64,000 bases of DNA from the NCBI GenBank assembly GCA_013141385.1, contig JABFRB010000016.1:62001-126000 (forward strand), read 5' to 3'. Below the pieces are notes generated by a model, which was given only the letters and a program-made list of their open reading frames with translations, had not been told where the DNA came from and made no database searches. Of this stretch, positions 53,553-62,414 are shown piece by piece. Positions within the stretch are counted from its first letter, which is position 1. The number at the start of each line of letters is the position of its first letter. The DNA comes from Bacteroidales bacterium. Lineage in GTDB: Bacteria; Bacteroidota; Bacteroidia; Bacteroidales; Tenuifilaceae. The translations under genes were made by a program, and so were the position numbers.

Positions 53553-55099
53553 TACTTCTCTACCTGATTATTATACTTATGGCAGGTGGTGTACTTGCCT
53601 GGTTACTTGGAAAACGAAGCGCAATATCATCTCGGATCATTTCTCTTGTCGCCGTATCAATTGATCTAATATTAATTAGCATTGCTATACTCCAAAATGG
53701 AATTCATGATGATAAAAAATGGATATTCGAGTACAGCGTAAGTTGGATTCCAAAACTAGGAATTAGCCTACACCTAGCCATGGATGGGTTAAGTTTATTG
53801 ATGTTGTTTCTTACATTTTTCCTTGGACTAATTGCAATACTAATATCATGGAAAGAGATTCAAAAGAGTGTAGGTTTTTTTCACTTCAACATCCTATGGA
53901 TACTTTCAGGCATTATCGGGGTATTCCTCTCGATGGATCTATTTTTATTCTATTTTTTCTGGGAGGTGATGCTTATCCCAATGTACTTCCTAATAAGTAT
54001 ATGGGGTCACGAAAATCGAATTTACGCATCCTATAAATTTTTCATCTTCACACAAGCTAGCGGACTGCTTATGTTCCTTGCAATTCTTGGGCTATATCTA
54101 GCACATGGGAATGCAACAGGTTATTATACTTTCGATTACCAACAGCTACTCGGCACTACGTATAATCCTACCATCGAGATGTTGCTGATGTGTGGATTTC
54201 TAATAGCTTTTATCGTAAAACTTCCTGTTGTACCCTTTCACAACTGGTTGCCAGATGCTCACACCGAAGCACCAACCGCAGGTAGTTTAATCCTTGCCGG
54301 ATTAATGCTGAAAACTGGGGCATACGGTCTGCTCCGATTTGTAGTACCTCTATTCCCTCATGCATCCCAAACCTTTGCCCCATTCGGGATGCTTCTTGGG
54401 GTAATTGGTATTCTTTATGGTGCAAAGCTTGCCTTTTCTCAAACTGATCTAAAACGATTGGTTGCATACACCAGCGTAAGCCACATGGGCTTTGTAATTC
54501 TTGGAGTTTATGCTTTTAATGAGTTAGCCTATCAAGGTGTTGTTATGCAGATGATTGCTCACGGGATAAGTACTGGTGCTCTCTTCGTTCTGGTTGGACA
54601 ACTTTACGAACGTATCCATACACGAGATATCAGTAAAATGGGAGGCTTGTGGGAGCAAGTTCCAATAATGGGAACTATGGGTTTAGTTTTTGCAATGGCA
54701 TCGCTAGGATTACCGGGGTTAGGCAATTTTATTGCCGAATTTTTGACACTTGTTGGAACATTCAAAGCAAATATTTTGATGGCTAGCCTTGCAAGCGTTG
54801 GCCTAATTGCCGCAACCATCTATTCCCTTAGAATTGTGCAGAAAGTTTTCTTAGGCAAAAAGGATAATGAATATAAGATGAAAGATTTATCTATTCGTGA
54901 AATAGTTGTAATGGCTTCACTTGTAGTGGCTATCGTCTTTATTGGTCTTTACCCTCAACCTGTTATTAATACTGCAAAACCTGCTTTAATGAAAACCCTA
55001 AATGCTAAGCATGAAAACTATCAATCTCAAAAAATCGATGATTCTGTAGTTCCCGATAACAGAACATGCTCACCCGATACAAGAAAATTGAATAAGTAA
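53549..55099 (+). CDS. nuoM: NADH-quinone oxidoreductase subunit M
   Basis: 516 residues, 14 or so transmembrane helices. FFWEVMLIPMYFLISIWG, KLPVVPFHNWLPDAHTEAPTAGSLILAGLMLKTGAYGLLRF and TDLKRLVAYTSVSHMGFV mark the antiporter-like subunit. The C terminus has an extra hydrophilic tail of about 30 residues. Confidence 0.97.
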   Translation: MILLYLIIILMAGGVLAWLLGKRSAISSRIISLVAVSIDLILISIAILQNGIHDDKKWIFEYSVSWIPKLGISLHLAMDGLSLLMLFLTFFLGLIAILISWKEIQKSVGFFHFNILWILSGIIGVFLSMDLFLFYFFWEVMLIPMYFLISIWGHENRIYASYKFFIFTQASGLLMFLAILGLYLAHGNATGYYTFDYQQLLGTTYNPTIEMLLMCGFLIAFIVKLPVVPFHNWLPDAHTEAPTAGSLILAGLMLKTGAYGLLRFVVPLFPHASQTFAPFGMLLGVIGILYGAKLAFSQTDLKRLVAYTSVSHMGFVILGVYAFNELAYQGVVMQMIAHGISTGALFVLVGQLYERIHTRDISKMGGLWEQVPIMGTMGLVFAMASLGLPGLGNFIAEFLTLVGTFKANILMASLASVGLIAATIYSLRIVQKVFLGKKDNEYKMKDLSIREIVVMASLVVAIVFIGLYPQPVINTAKPALMKTLNAKHENYQSQKIDDSVVPDNRTCSPDTRKLNK

Positions 55100-55111
55100 A
55101 AACAACGTTAT

Positions 55112-56527
55112 ATGACAGCACTAGATTTTATATGCCTTGCGCCATTTCTTTTACTAGCAAGCGCACCCATAATAATAATGCTCACAATTACCATCACCCG
55201 TAATATTAAGGTTGTCTATGGTTTTTCATTGTTGATGTTTTTACTTTCGTTCATATCGCTTTTTATCGTAGCCCCTTATACACCTCACGTTATCACACCA
55301 CTATTTATTATCGATAGTTACAGCCTACTTTTTTTAGCAATCATAATATTTGCAGGATTTTTGATAACCATACTATCCTACATATACATCAGCCAGCAAG
55401 GGGATGATAAGGAGGAGTATTTTATTATCCTTTTTGTTGCAACACTTGGAGCATCAGTTTTGGTGGTAGCAAATCATTTTATTTCATTTTTCCTCGGGCT
55501 TGAAACTTTAAGTATCTCACTTTATATTCTTGTTGCGTACATTAAGACCCGTAGTTATTCAATTGAAGCTGGTGTGAAATTTTTGGTTATAGCATCTGTT
55601 GCCTCTGCTTTTCTTCTATTTGGTATGGGATTAATCTACACAGCAACAGGTTCAATGAATTTTAAAGCTGTGGCATCAGCATTAGGTTCTTTACATGCTC
55701 TTTCCCCAATTTTACTTACTGGTTTTGTAATGCTTCTTGTCGGCATTGGATTTAAACTTGCTCTTGTTCCCTTTCACATGTGGCTACCCGATGTTTATCA
55801 GGGGGCTCCCGCTCCTGTAACGGCACTGATTGCAACTATCTCAAAAGGAGCAGTACTAGCCATTGCCCTTAGGTTCTTTATGGATATTCAGGGATTCAAT
55901 AATCAGGCTATTTTCATTTCATTATCAGCAATCGCCATTATATCAATGTTTACGGGAAATCTACTAGCCTTGAATCAGGGAAATCTTAAAAGGATGCTGG
56001 CCTATTCATCCATTGCCCATTTTGGCTACCTACTAATAACCCTTCTGGCTGGCAGTACTGAAGGTATTCATTCAGCAATCTTCTATATAGCCTCCTATAC
56101 AATTACAACGCTTGGTGCATTTGGGATCATTTCACTCTTGTCCGTTTGTTCTGGTGATGCAGATAGCATTGATGATTACAAAGGGCTTTTTTACAAAAAC
56201 CCATTTGTTGCAATAGTAATGGCATTGGCAATGCTTTCGCTTGCAGGAATACCGCTAACCGCAGGTTTTATTGCTAAATTCTATCTTGTGCTTGCGGGAG
56301 TTAAATCTGGGCTTTGGTTACTAGCATTCAGTTTGGTGATTAATAGTGTAATCAGCTTATACTACTACCTTAGAGTGGTTACCGTAATGTTCACAACCTC
56401 TGATCAGGTCAAACCTTCCACTATTCCACTAATGGGCAATCTGGTATTGATTGTTATTGTAATAGGTATTCTATTCCTCGGAATTCTCCCCGCTTGGGTG
56501 AGTGATATTATTGCAAATTTATCTTAA
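55112..56527 (+). CDS. nuoN: NADH-quinone oxidoreductase subunit N
   Basis: 471 residues, the last antiporter-like subunit. FFLGLETLSISLYILVAY, FKLALVPFHMWLPDVYQGAPAPVTALIATISKGAVLA and GNLKRMLAYSSIAHFGYLL are diagnostic. It ends the operon; I see no strong terminator immediately downstream. Confidence 0.97.
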   Translation: MTALDFICLAPFLLLASAPIIIMLTITITRNIKVVYGFSLLMFLLSFISLFIVAPYTPHVITPLFIIDSYSLLFLAIIIFAGFLITILSYIYISQQGDDKEEYFIILFVATLGASVLVVANHFISFFLGLETLSISLYILVAYIKTRSYSIEAGVKFLVIASVASAFLLFGMGLIYTATGSMNFKAVASALGSLHALSPILLTGFVMLLVGIGFKLALVPFHMWLPDVYQGAPAPVTALIATISKGAVLAIALRFFMDIQGFNNQAIFISLSAIAIISMFTGNLLALNQGNLKRMLAYSSIAHFGYLLITLLAGSTEGIHSAIFYIASYTITTLGAFGIISLLSVCSGDADSIDDYKGLFYKNPFVAIVMALAMLSLAGIPLTAGFIAKFYLVLAGVKSGLWLLAFSLVINSVISLYYYLRVVTVMFTTSDQVKPSTIPLMGNLVLIVIVIGILFLGILPAWVSDIIANLS

Positions 56528-56718
56528 TGTCCTCTTTTTACAGCCTAAATTTGGTATTAAAGCAATAACTATATTACTGATAATCTGAATTTAAGAAGAT
56601 CTCCCTAACAATAAATTTGGATTAATAGTATTGGACACTATCCTGCTTTCCAACCCTGTTCAAGTAATTCTCTCAATCAAATAAACCATTTACATTTACT
56701 ACTATCAAAGTATTATTC

Positions 56719-56726
56719 TATTTTTG
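56719..56726 (+). promoter_or_regulatory. -7 box for the M3 oligopeptidase gene
   Basis: TATTTTTG matches TAnnTTTG 24 bp before the start codon. The -33 region has TTTA at the expected distance. Confidence 0.45.
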
Positions 56727-56750
56727 CGATAACCCTAAACACTAGTCTCT

Positions 56751-58856
56751 ATGAAAAAAATAATTATGGTATTAATTGTTCCCATTTTTCTGCTTTCATC
56801 ATGTAGTAAGGAGAAGAAACAGTCAACAAACCCTTTCTTTAGTGAGTTTAAAACTCCTTTTAATGTTCCTCCATTTGACAAAATTGATACAAGTCATTAC
56901 ATCCCAGCCTTTGAACAAGGGATGATTGACCAACAAGCAGAAATTGATGCTATTATTAATAACTCAGACGCTCCAACTTTCGATAACACCATATTAACCT
57001 ATGACAGATCTGGGGCACTACTAAGTAACGTTGGAAGGGTTTTTAGCACTGTTAATGGGGCAAATACGAACCCTGCCCTACAAGCCATAAACAGAAAAGT
57101 TGCATCTAAGACCACAAAACATCGCGATAATATCTCGTTGAATGAGAAACTCTTTCAAAGAATTAAGGCTGTTTATGAAAATAGAGAGAAAAGTAATCTT
57201 GATGCTGAACAAATAAGGGTTGTTGAAAAATATTACGAAGATTTTGTTCGCAATGGGGCAAATCTTAGCGAAACGGATAAAGCAAAACTTCGTGAAATCA
57301 ATCAGAAACTATCAAAATACTCAATTAAGTTTACCGAAAATGTATTGGCCGAAACCAATACCAACTTTAAGTTAGTCATTGACAATAACGAAGATCTAGC
57401 AGGTTTACCTCAAGGCATTATTGATGCAGCCGCAGAGGACGCTAAGAATGATAGCTTGATTGGGAAATGGAAGTTCACGCTTCAAAAACCAAGCATGATT
57501 CCATTCCTTCAATATGCTAAAAATCGAAATCTACGTGAAAAACTGTATCGTGGTTATTTTATGCGTTGCAACAATAACGATAAATTTGATAACAAAGAAA
57601 TACTTGTTAACATAGCTAACTTAAGAGTAGAACGAGCAAATTTGCTCGGGTATAAAACATATGCTGAATACTCTATAAGCAAAAACATGGCTCAAATCCC
57701 AGACAAGGTTTACGAATTTTTGAAAGGTATTTTCAATCCTGCTCAAGAGGTTGCCAAGAAGGATCTTGATGCAATGCAGAAAATTGTTGAAAAAGAAGGG
57801 GGTAAGTTTAAAATTGAACCTTGGGATTGGTGGTATTATGCCGAAAAACTTAAGAAAGAAAAGTTCAACCTTGATGAATCGGAACTTAAACCATATTTCG
57901 CTGCAGGAAATGTCCGTGATGGAATGTTTTATGTAGCCAATAAGCTTTATGGTTTAACATTCATCAAACAACTCAATGTCCCTGTTTATAATTCAGATGT
58001 TGAAACATATGAAGTTAAAGAAGCGGACGGTAGCTATGCGGGTATTCTTTATATTGATTTATATATACGTGCGGGCAAACGTCCTGGTGCATGGTGTGGC
58101 ACAATAAGAGATCAAGTATATGAGAATGGAAAGAGAGTTCCTCCTATTGTTTCGATGGTTTGCAACTTTCCAAGACCAAATGGTGACTCGCCTGCATTAC
58201 TAACTTGGGATGATGTAAATACATTATTCCATGAATTTGGACATGGTCTTCATAATTTCTGTGTTGATGGGAAATATGATCGAACAGCAGGAAGCCTCCC
58301 TCGTGATATGGTAGAACTACCTTCACAGTTTATGGAAAATTATGCAGCCCAACCAGAAATTATAAAATACTACGGGACACATTATAAAACTGGTAAAATT
58401 ATCCCGGATGAACTTTTGGAGAAGTTAAAGAAAAGTATGGTTTTCAATCAAGGTTTTGAGACTGTTGAACTAGTTGCTGCTTCATTACTTGATCTAGATT
58501 GGCACAGTCTTACAGAGCCTAAAAACATAGATGCGCTTGCATTCGAAAAAGCATCAATGGATAATATCAAGTTGATGAAAGAAATCCTACCCAGATATCG
58601 CTCAACCTATTTTAGTCATATTATTGGTGGCTACTCTGCTGGTTATTACGTATATCTTTGGGCGGCAGTACTTGATTCAGATGCTTTTCAGGCATTTGTT
58701 GATTCAGGAGATATTTTCAACCAAGAGATTGCCGGTAAGTTTAGAAAATATGTACTTAAAGAGGGCGGTAAAGATGAAGGCATGATCCAATATAGAAAAT
58801 TCAGAGGGCAAGATCCTTCTCTTGATCCCTTGCTTAAAAAAAGAGGCTTAAAATAG
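56751..58856 (+). CDS. M3 family metallopeptidase (oligopeptidase/dipeptidyl carboxypeptidase type), lipoprotein
   Basis: 701 residues with a lipoprotein signal (IFLLSSCSK, mature N terminus at Cys18), so it acts in the periplasm. The zinc motif HEFGHGLHNF has the HExxH form at residues 494-498; PRDMVELPSQFMEN supplies the third ligand region, and RYRSTYFSHIIGGYSAGYYVYLWAAVLDSDAF is the family signature. It cleaves short peptides. It is preceded by its own promoter and followed by a strong terminator. Confidence 0.93.
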   Translation: MKKIIMVLIVPIFLLSSCSKEKKQSTNPFFSEFKTPFNVPPFDKIDTSHYIPAFEQGMIDQQAEIDAIINNSDAPTFDNTILTYDRSGALLSNVGRVFSTVNGANTNPALQAINRKVASKTTKHRDNISLNEKLFQRIKAVYENREKSNLDAEQIRVVEKYYEDFVRNGANLSETDKAKLREINQKLSKYSIKFTENVLAETNTNFKLVIDNNEDLAGLPQGIIDAAAEDAKNDSLIGKWKFTLQKPSMIPFLQYAKNRNLREKLYRGYFMRCNNNDKFDNKEILVNIANLRVERANLLGYKTYAEYSISKNMAQIPDKVYEFLKGIFNPAQEVAKKDLDAMQKIVEKEGGKFKIEPWDWWYYAEKLKKEKFNLDESELKPYFAAGNVRDGMFYVANKLYGLTFIKQLNVPVYNSDVETYEVKEADGSYAGILYIDLYIRAGKRPGAWCGTIRDQVYENGKRVPPIVSMVCNFPRPNGDSPALLTWDDVNTLFHEFGHGLHNFCVDGKYDRTAGSLPRDMVELPSQFMENYAAQPEIIKYYGTHYKTGKIIPDELLEKLKKSMVFNQGFETVELVAASLLDLDWHSLTEPKNIDALAFEKASMDNIKLMKEILPRYRSTYFSHIIGGYSAGYYVYLWAAVLDSDAFQAFVDSGDIFNQEIAGKFRKYVLKEGGKDEGMIQYRKFRGQDPSLDPLLKKRGLK

Positions 58857-58884
58857 CATTAAGTCTATAAATCATTCGATTTAC

Positions 58885-58916
58885 AAAAGGGTGTCTAAAA
58901 AAAGACACCCTTTTTT
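58885..58916 (+). terminator. terminator after the M3 peptidase gene
   Basis: Arms AAAAGGGTGTCT (58885-58896) and AGACACCCTTTT (58903-58914), loop of six A, then T-run. Confidence 0.9.
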
Positions 58917-58960
58917 CGACAAATTCTTAAAAATAAAGCAATCGAATGAATAATATCTCG

Positions 58961-58968
58961 TAACTTTG
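58961..58968 (+). promoter_or_regulatory. -7 box for the cold-shock gene
   Basis: TAACTTTG, 19 bp before the start codon; matches TAnnTTTG. Confidence 0.45.
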
Positions 58969-58987
58969 AGAAAAATAATCTAATATT

Positions 58988-59179
58988 ATGTACAAAGGAA
59001 CAGTTAAATTCTTTAATGTTTCCAAAGGATTCGGATTTATTAAAGATGCAGAATCAGGCAAAGAGTATTTTGTTCATGCTTCTGGTTTGATTGACAAAGT
59101 CAAAGAAAATGATGAAGTAACATTTGAACTTCAAGAAGGTAAAAAAGGGTTGAATGCTATTAACGTAAAGCTAGCATAA
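58988..59179 (+). CDS. cold-shock domain protein
   Basis: 63 residues, one OB-fold cold-shock domain that binds single-stranded RNA and DNA. RNP1 is KGFGFIKD and RNP2 is YFVHASGL. MYKGTVKFFNVSKGFGFI is the standard N terminus. Its short leader does not resemble the long 5' regions of cold-inducible cspA genes, so it may be constitutive. Confidence 0.95.
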   Translation: MYKGTVKFFNVSKGFGFIKDAESGKEYFVHASGLIDKVKENDEVTFELQEGKKGLNAINVKLA

Positions 59180-59210
59180 CCTGGAAGTTTATAAAAACAT
59201 TAATAGTTTT

Positions 59211-59239
59211 AGCCTTACTTTTGCAGTAAGGCTTTTTTT
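59211..59239 (+). terminator. terminator after the cold-shock gene
   Basis: Arms AGCCTTAC (59211-59218) and GTAAGGCT (59226-59233), followed by T-run. Confidence 0.88.
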
Positions 59240-59250
59240 ATGCATTTATA

Positions 59251-60582
59251 TTATCCCAAAACTTCCAGTGGTACATCAACAACCTTTTCTAAATCCTTTT
59301 TATAGAAAAAGGATCCTATAAAAAACATACAGGAAGACAATACAAGAAAAATTGGAAGAATTGATAATGCAGTACTAATATCCGTTCTATCCGAAATATA
59401 ACCAATTAATATTGGACCAGCCGATGCTCCCAATAGATTTTGAAATATCACCGCAAAAGCATATGAAGTAGCTCTTAATCCTGGGTGAACTAAATCTTGA
59501 GTAACTGCGCTTGCAGCAGGGACAAACATTGCAATTGTTACCCCCGTTAATAGAAATGAAATGTACTGCAATATCCCATCAAAAACGACAAAACCAAAAA
59601 ATGCAAAAAGCGCAGTTATTAATGCAGACAATGCAGGAAAAACCATTCTTGCATTAACTCTCTTTTTTCGCCACCTATCGGCAAGATATCCACCTAATGG
59701 TGCGCCTATAATAGAAAGAAGCATTGTAATCGATGCTTTTGTTCCCGCATTTTGAAGCGGAATATTTTCCAAACGACTAAAATAACTGGGCAACCATGAT
59801 AACAAAGAGGTTGTAACAAAAATACTCCCTGTCATTCCTAAATAATTAAAAATAAGTGTTGGTTTACTAGCAAACTCTTTAACAATATCTGCAAAAGACA
59901 TTTTATTTTGTTCCCCATTATCCTCGTTATTCTCAACTTTACCAATTGCGTCCTTGTTTAAAGAGTTTCCATTTTTAAGAAGAACAACAGTTTTATAATC
60001 CTTTATGAAGAAAAAAAGAATAGCTATAACAATTCCCGGTAAAGCTACAATCCCAAACGCACTCCTCCAGCCCCATTTTGCAGCAATTATGCCACCCAAT
60101 GCCATACCAATAGCGCTTCCGAGAGTTATAGAACTATTCCAAATCCCCATCATGAACGAGCGTTTTTCTTTTGGATATAAAGCGGAAATCATCGCCGTAC
60201 CGCCTGGTGCGTAACCTGCCTCCCCAATACCAATAAAGGTTCGAGTAATAAAGAGTTGTGGGAAGGTTTTTGTAAATGACGCTGCAAAGGTTGCAAGACT
60301 CCATACTGTCGCCATTGCACCAATTGTTCGTCGTCTGCTCCATCTATCAACTAAAATAGACGCAGGAATTGTAAGAATAACTATAGACCAATAAACTGAA
60401 GAAATTAATGCACCAAGCTGTGTATCAGTTAAATTCCAATCGGCTTTAAGAAATGGGAAAAGAGAAGTAATTATCATTCTATCAATATAATCAAACATAT
60501 ATAACAGAAACAAAAGAATAAATACATAGTTAGTATACCCTTTTGAAAAAAGATACCCATCTTGTTTCGCATTAATATTCAT
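59251..60582 (-). CDS. MFS transporter
   Basis: 443 residues, 12 predicted transmembrane helices in two halves. The A-motif-like loop DRWSRRRTIG between helices 2 and 3 and FIGIGEAGYAPGGTAMISALYPKEKRS (helices 4-5) are typical of the spinster/hexuronate-like MFS group; a second loop GGYLADRWRKKRVNARM lies in the C-half. The substrate cannot be inferred. It is a lone gene. Confidence 0.88.
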   Translation of the reverse strand: MNINAKQDGYLFSKGYTNYVFILLFLLYMFDYIDRMIITSLFPFLKADWNLTDTQLGALISSVYWSIVILTIPASILVDRWSRRRTIGAMATVWSLATFAASFTKTFPQLFITRTFIGIGEAGYAPGGTAMISALYPKEKRSFMMGIWNSSITLGSAIGMALGGIIAAKWGWRSAFGIVALPGIVIAILFFFIKDYKTVVLLKNGNSLNKDAIGKVENNEDNGEQNKMSFADIVKEFASKPTLIFNYLGMTGSIFVTTSLLSWLPSYFSRLENIPLQNAGTKASITMLLSIIGAPLGGYLADRWRKKRVNARMVFPALSALITALFAFFGFVVFDGILQYISFLLTGVTIAMFVPAASAVTQDLVHPGLRATSYAFAVIFQNLLGASAGPILIGYISDRTDISTALSILPIFLVLSSCMFFIGSFFYKKDLEKVVDVPLEVLG

Positions 60583-61002
60583 GATAATACCAATTAATTA
60601 AAAGCAATTCATTTTTAAACAATGTATTGATCAACCCAAGTAAGTTGTTCTTTCATTTAACATCACCTAAAATAGGTTATTCAATATCAATTCTAATAAA
60701 AAAATAGTAAATTTAGTCTATTCAAATAATATTATTCACATAAAACACCATCTTTATAGTATAAATCTTTAGTTCTGGTTGATTTCATTTCCGTTAAACT
60801 AAATCTCTTGGCAAGATAAAAAAATAAAATCCTAATGCTACCTTCCATCTGGATTTATTATAAAAAGGCCTCCATTAATACAAAAGTATATATTTAGTTA
60901 AGTTTTAGAAATCTAAAAATTTAACAAAATACGGTTATTTAGCATCCAATATGTATTTTTATTATTCATTTTCGTAAGTTTACAATATCAAATTTAAAAC
61001 GT
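60583..61002. other. 420-bp divergent gap between MFS and AlkD-like genes
   Basis: AT-rich, with no gene. A TACTTTTG box on the minus strand (60881-60888) lies far from the MFS start, and an imperfect inverted repeat (GTTAAGTTTTAGA...TCTAAAAATTTAAC, about 60898-60926) is the only structure noticed. Confidence 0.45.
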
Positions 61003-61725
61003 ATGACTCCTTCCACACTCTTTAACGAGATTCAGACATATTGTAAGGCCAATGCTAATGAGGCTCTCGTAAAAAAATACTCCCGATATTTTAAAGAAGG
61101 TTACAATGCCTATGGATTATCTCAAGAACTTCTAACCAGTAAAATCTCTGATATTATTCAACAAGAAGGTATTGATTTCGATACAATTGAAGAAACCAGC
61201 TATCTTTTAGTTTCCTCAGGGATGTATGAAGAGATTAGTTTTTCTATTCTTCTCTTTAAGGAGTATAAAAAGCAACTTTCCATCGAAAAATTTGATGTGA
61301 TCGAAAAATGGTTTGAAATTGGAATTAGCAATTGGGCGCATACCGATGCCATCTGTAGTGATTTAATCTCTGTTTTTCTAGAAAAAAAGATTATTACTTA
61401 TGAGAGGATGGCAAACTGGAAAGCATCCCCAAATAAATTTCAACGTAGAGCTGTTCCAGTTGCATTAATAAAAATGTTGAAGTATACAAATGATTATCAA
61501 CCCTTTTTCAATTTTATTGAGCCCCTAATGATGGATTCCGAACGAGAGGTTCATCAAGGATTAGGATGGTTTCTCCGAGAAGCTTGGAAAAAAAGCCCAG
61601 AACAAACTGAAATGTACATGATGCAATGGAAAGATACCGCTCCAAGGCTTATTTTCCAGTATGCCACAGAAAGAATGAAACCGGAACAAAAGCAACACTT
61701 CAAACGCTCTAGGGGAAATAGGTAA
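61003..61725 (+). CDS. DNA alkylation repair protein (AlkD-like)
   Basis: 240 residues, all alpha-helical HEAT-like repeats as in the AlkD glycosylase family that removes alkylated bases. KKYSRYFKEGYNAYGLSQELL, DVIEKWFEIGISNWAHTDAICSDLI, SPNKFQRRAVPVALIKML and GLGWFLREAWKKSPEQTEMYM are family features. The catalytic Asp of AlkD probably corresponds to that in AHTDAICSD. It lies 21 bp before the GNAT gene and is probably cotranscribed. Confidence 0.87.
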   Translation: MTPSTLFNEIQTYCKANANEALVKKYSRYFKEGYNAYGLSQELLTSKISDIIQQEGIDFDTIEETSYLLVSSGMYEEISFSILLFKEYKKQLSIEKFDVIEKWFEIGISNWAHTDAICSDLISVFLEKKIITYERMANWKASPNKFQRRAVPVALIKMLKYTNDYQPFFNFIEPLMMDSEREVHQGLGWFLREAWKKSPEQTEMYMMQWKDTAPRLIFQYATERMKPEQKQHFKRSRGNR

Positions 61726-61746
61726 CAAAATTATTTGACTCAAAAA

Positions 61747-62181
61747 ATGAATGTCATTATTAGAGAGGCTAATTCAGATGATTTTGAATCCGTTTATTTA
61801 CTTATTTGTGATCTTGAGGGTCAACAAATGGATAACGAGTCCTTCAAAACTATTTATTCAAAAAACATAAGCGACCCCAATATTTACTATTTAGTAGCCG
61901 ATAAGGATAATTCTGTTGTTGGCTTTATTAGCCTTCATGTTCAGCATATTCTTCATCATTCGAAACCAACATGTGAACTGCAAGAATTAACCGTTAATCC
62001 CAATCTACGAGGTTCAGGTATTGGCGGTTTATTAATGAAAGAAGTCGAAATAATTGCCCGAAAATTGCACCTTGAAGAGATTGAGTTAACCACTAAAATT
62101 CATCGAGAACGAACTCAAGCATTTTATAGAAATTTGGGATATATACATACACATAATAAGTATGTAAAAAAACTTTCTTAA
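61747..62181 (+). CDS. GNAT family N-acetyltransferase
   Basis: About 144 residues from the ATG at 61747; a TTG at 61735 is unlikely. MNVIIREANSDDFESVYLLI begins the GNAT fold, VVGFISLHVQ is strand 4, and ELTVNPNLRGSGIGGLLMKEVE contains the acetyl-CoA-binding R/Q-x-x-G-x-G/A loop. The C terminus has FYRNLGY. Substrate unknown. Confidence 0.9.
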   Translation: MNVIIREANSDDFESVYLLICDLEGQQMDNESFKTIYSKNISDPNIYYLVADKDNSVVGFISLHVQHILHHSKPTCELQELTVNPNLRGSGIGGLLMKEVEIIARKLHLEEIELTTKIHRERTQAFYRNLGYIHTHNKYVKKLS

Positions 62182-62379
62182 TCAAATTAGGCACAATGGT
62201 TCATATTGTTTTTTGAACGTCGATCTATTGTGTCCGTTATGTTTCAATTCAAAGTTTATCTAACAAATATCTTTTCATTTTTCAATTTACATTTTTCGTT
62301 ATTATTTCTTAATCCTATGCTTAATAGCATGATTATCTTATTTATTGCTCGAAATGGAGTTCGCTTTAACATCATTTTA

Positions 62380-62387
62380 TAACTTTG
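62380..62387 (+). promoter_or_regulatory. -7 box for mutA
   Basis: TAACTTTG, 27 bp before the mutA start; matches TAnnTTTG. Confidence 0.5.
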
Positions 62388-62414
62388 CCATCCGAAAATC
62401 CTAAAAGAATAGTT

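Noticed and set aside
62190-62232. Nested short inverted repeats after the GNAT gene
   Set aside because: Arms of 5-6 bp with no T-run after them; too weak to call a terminator or RNA.
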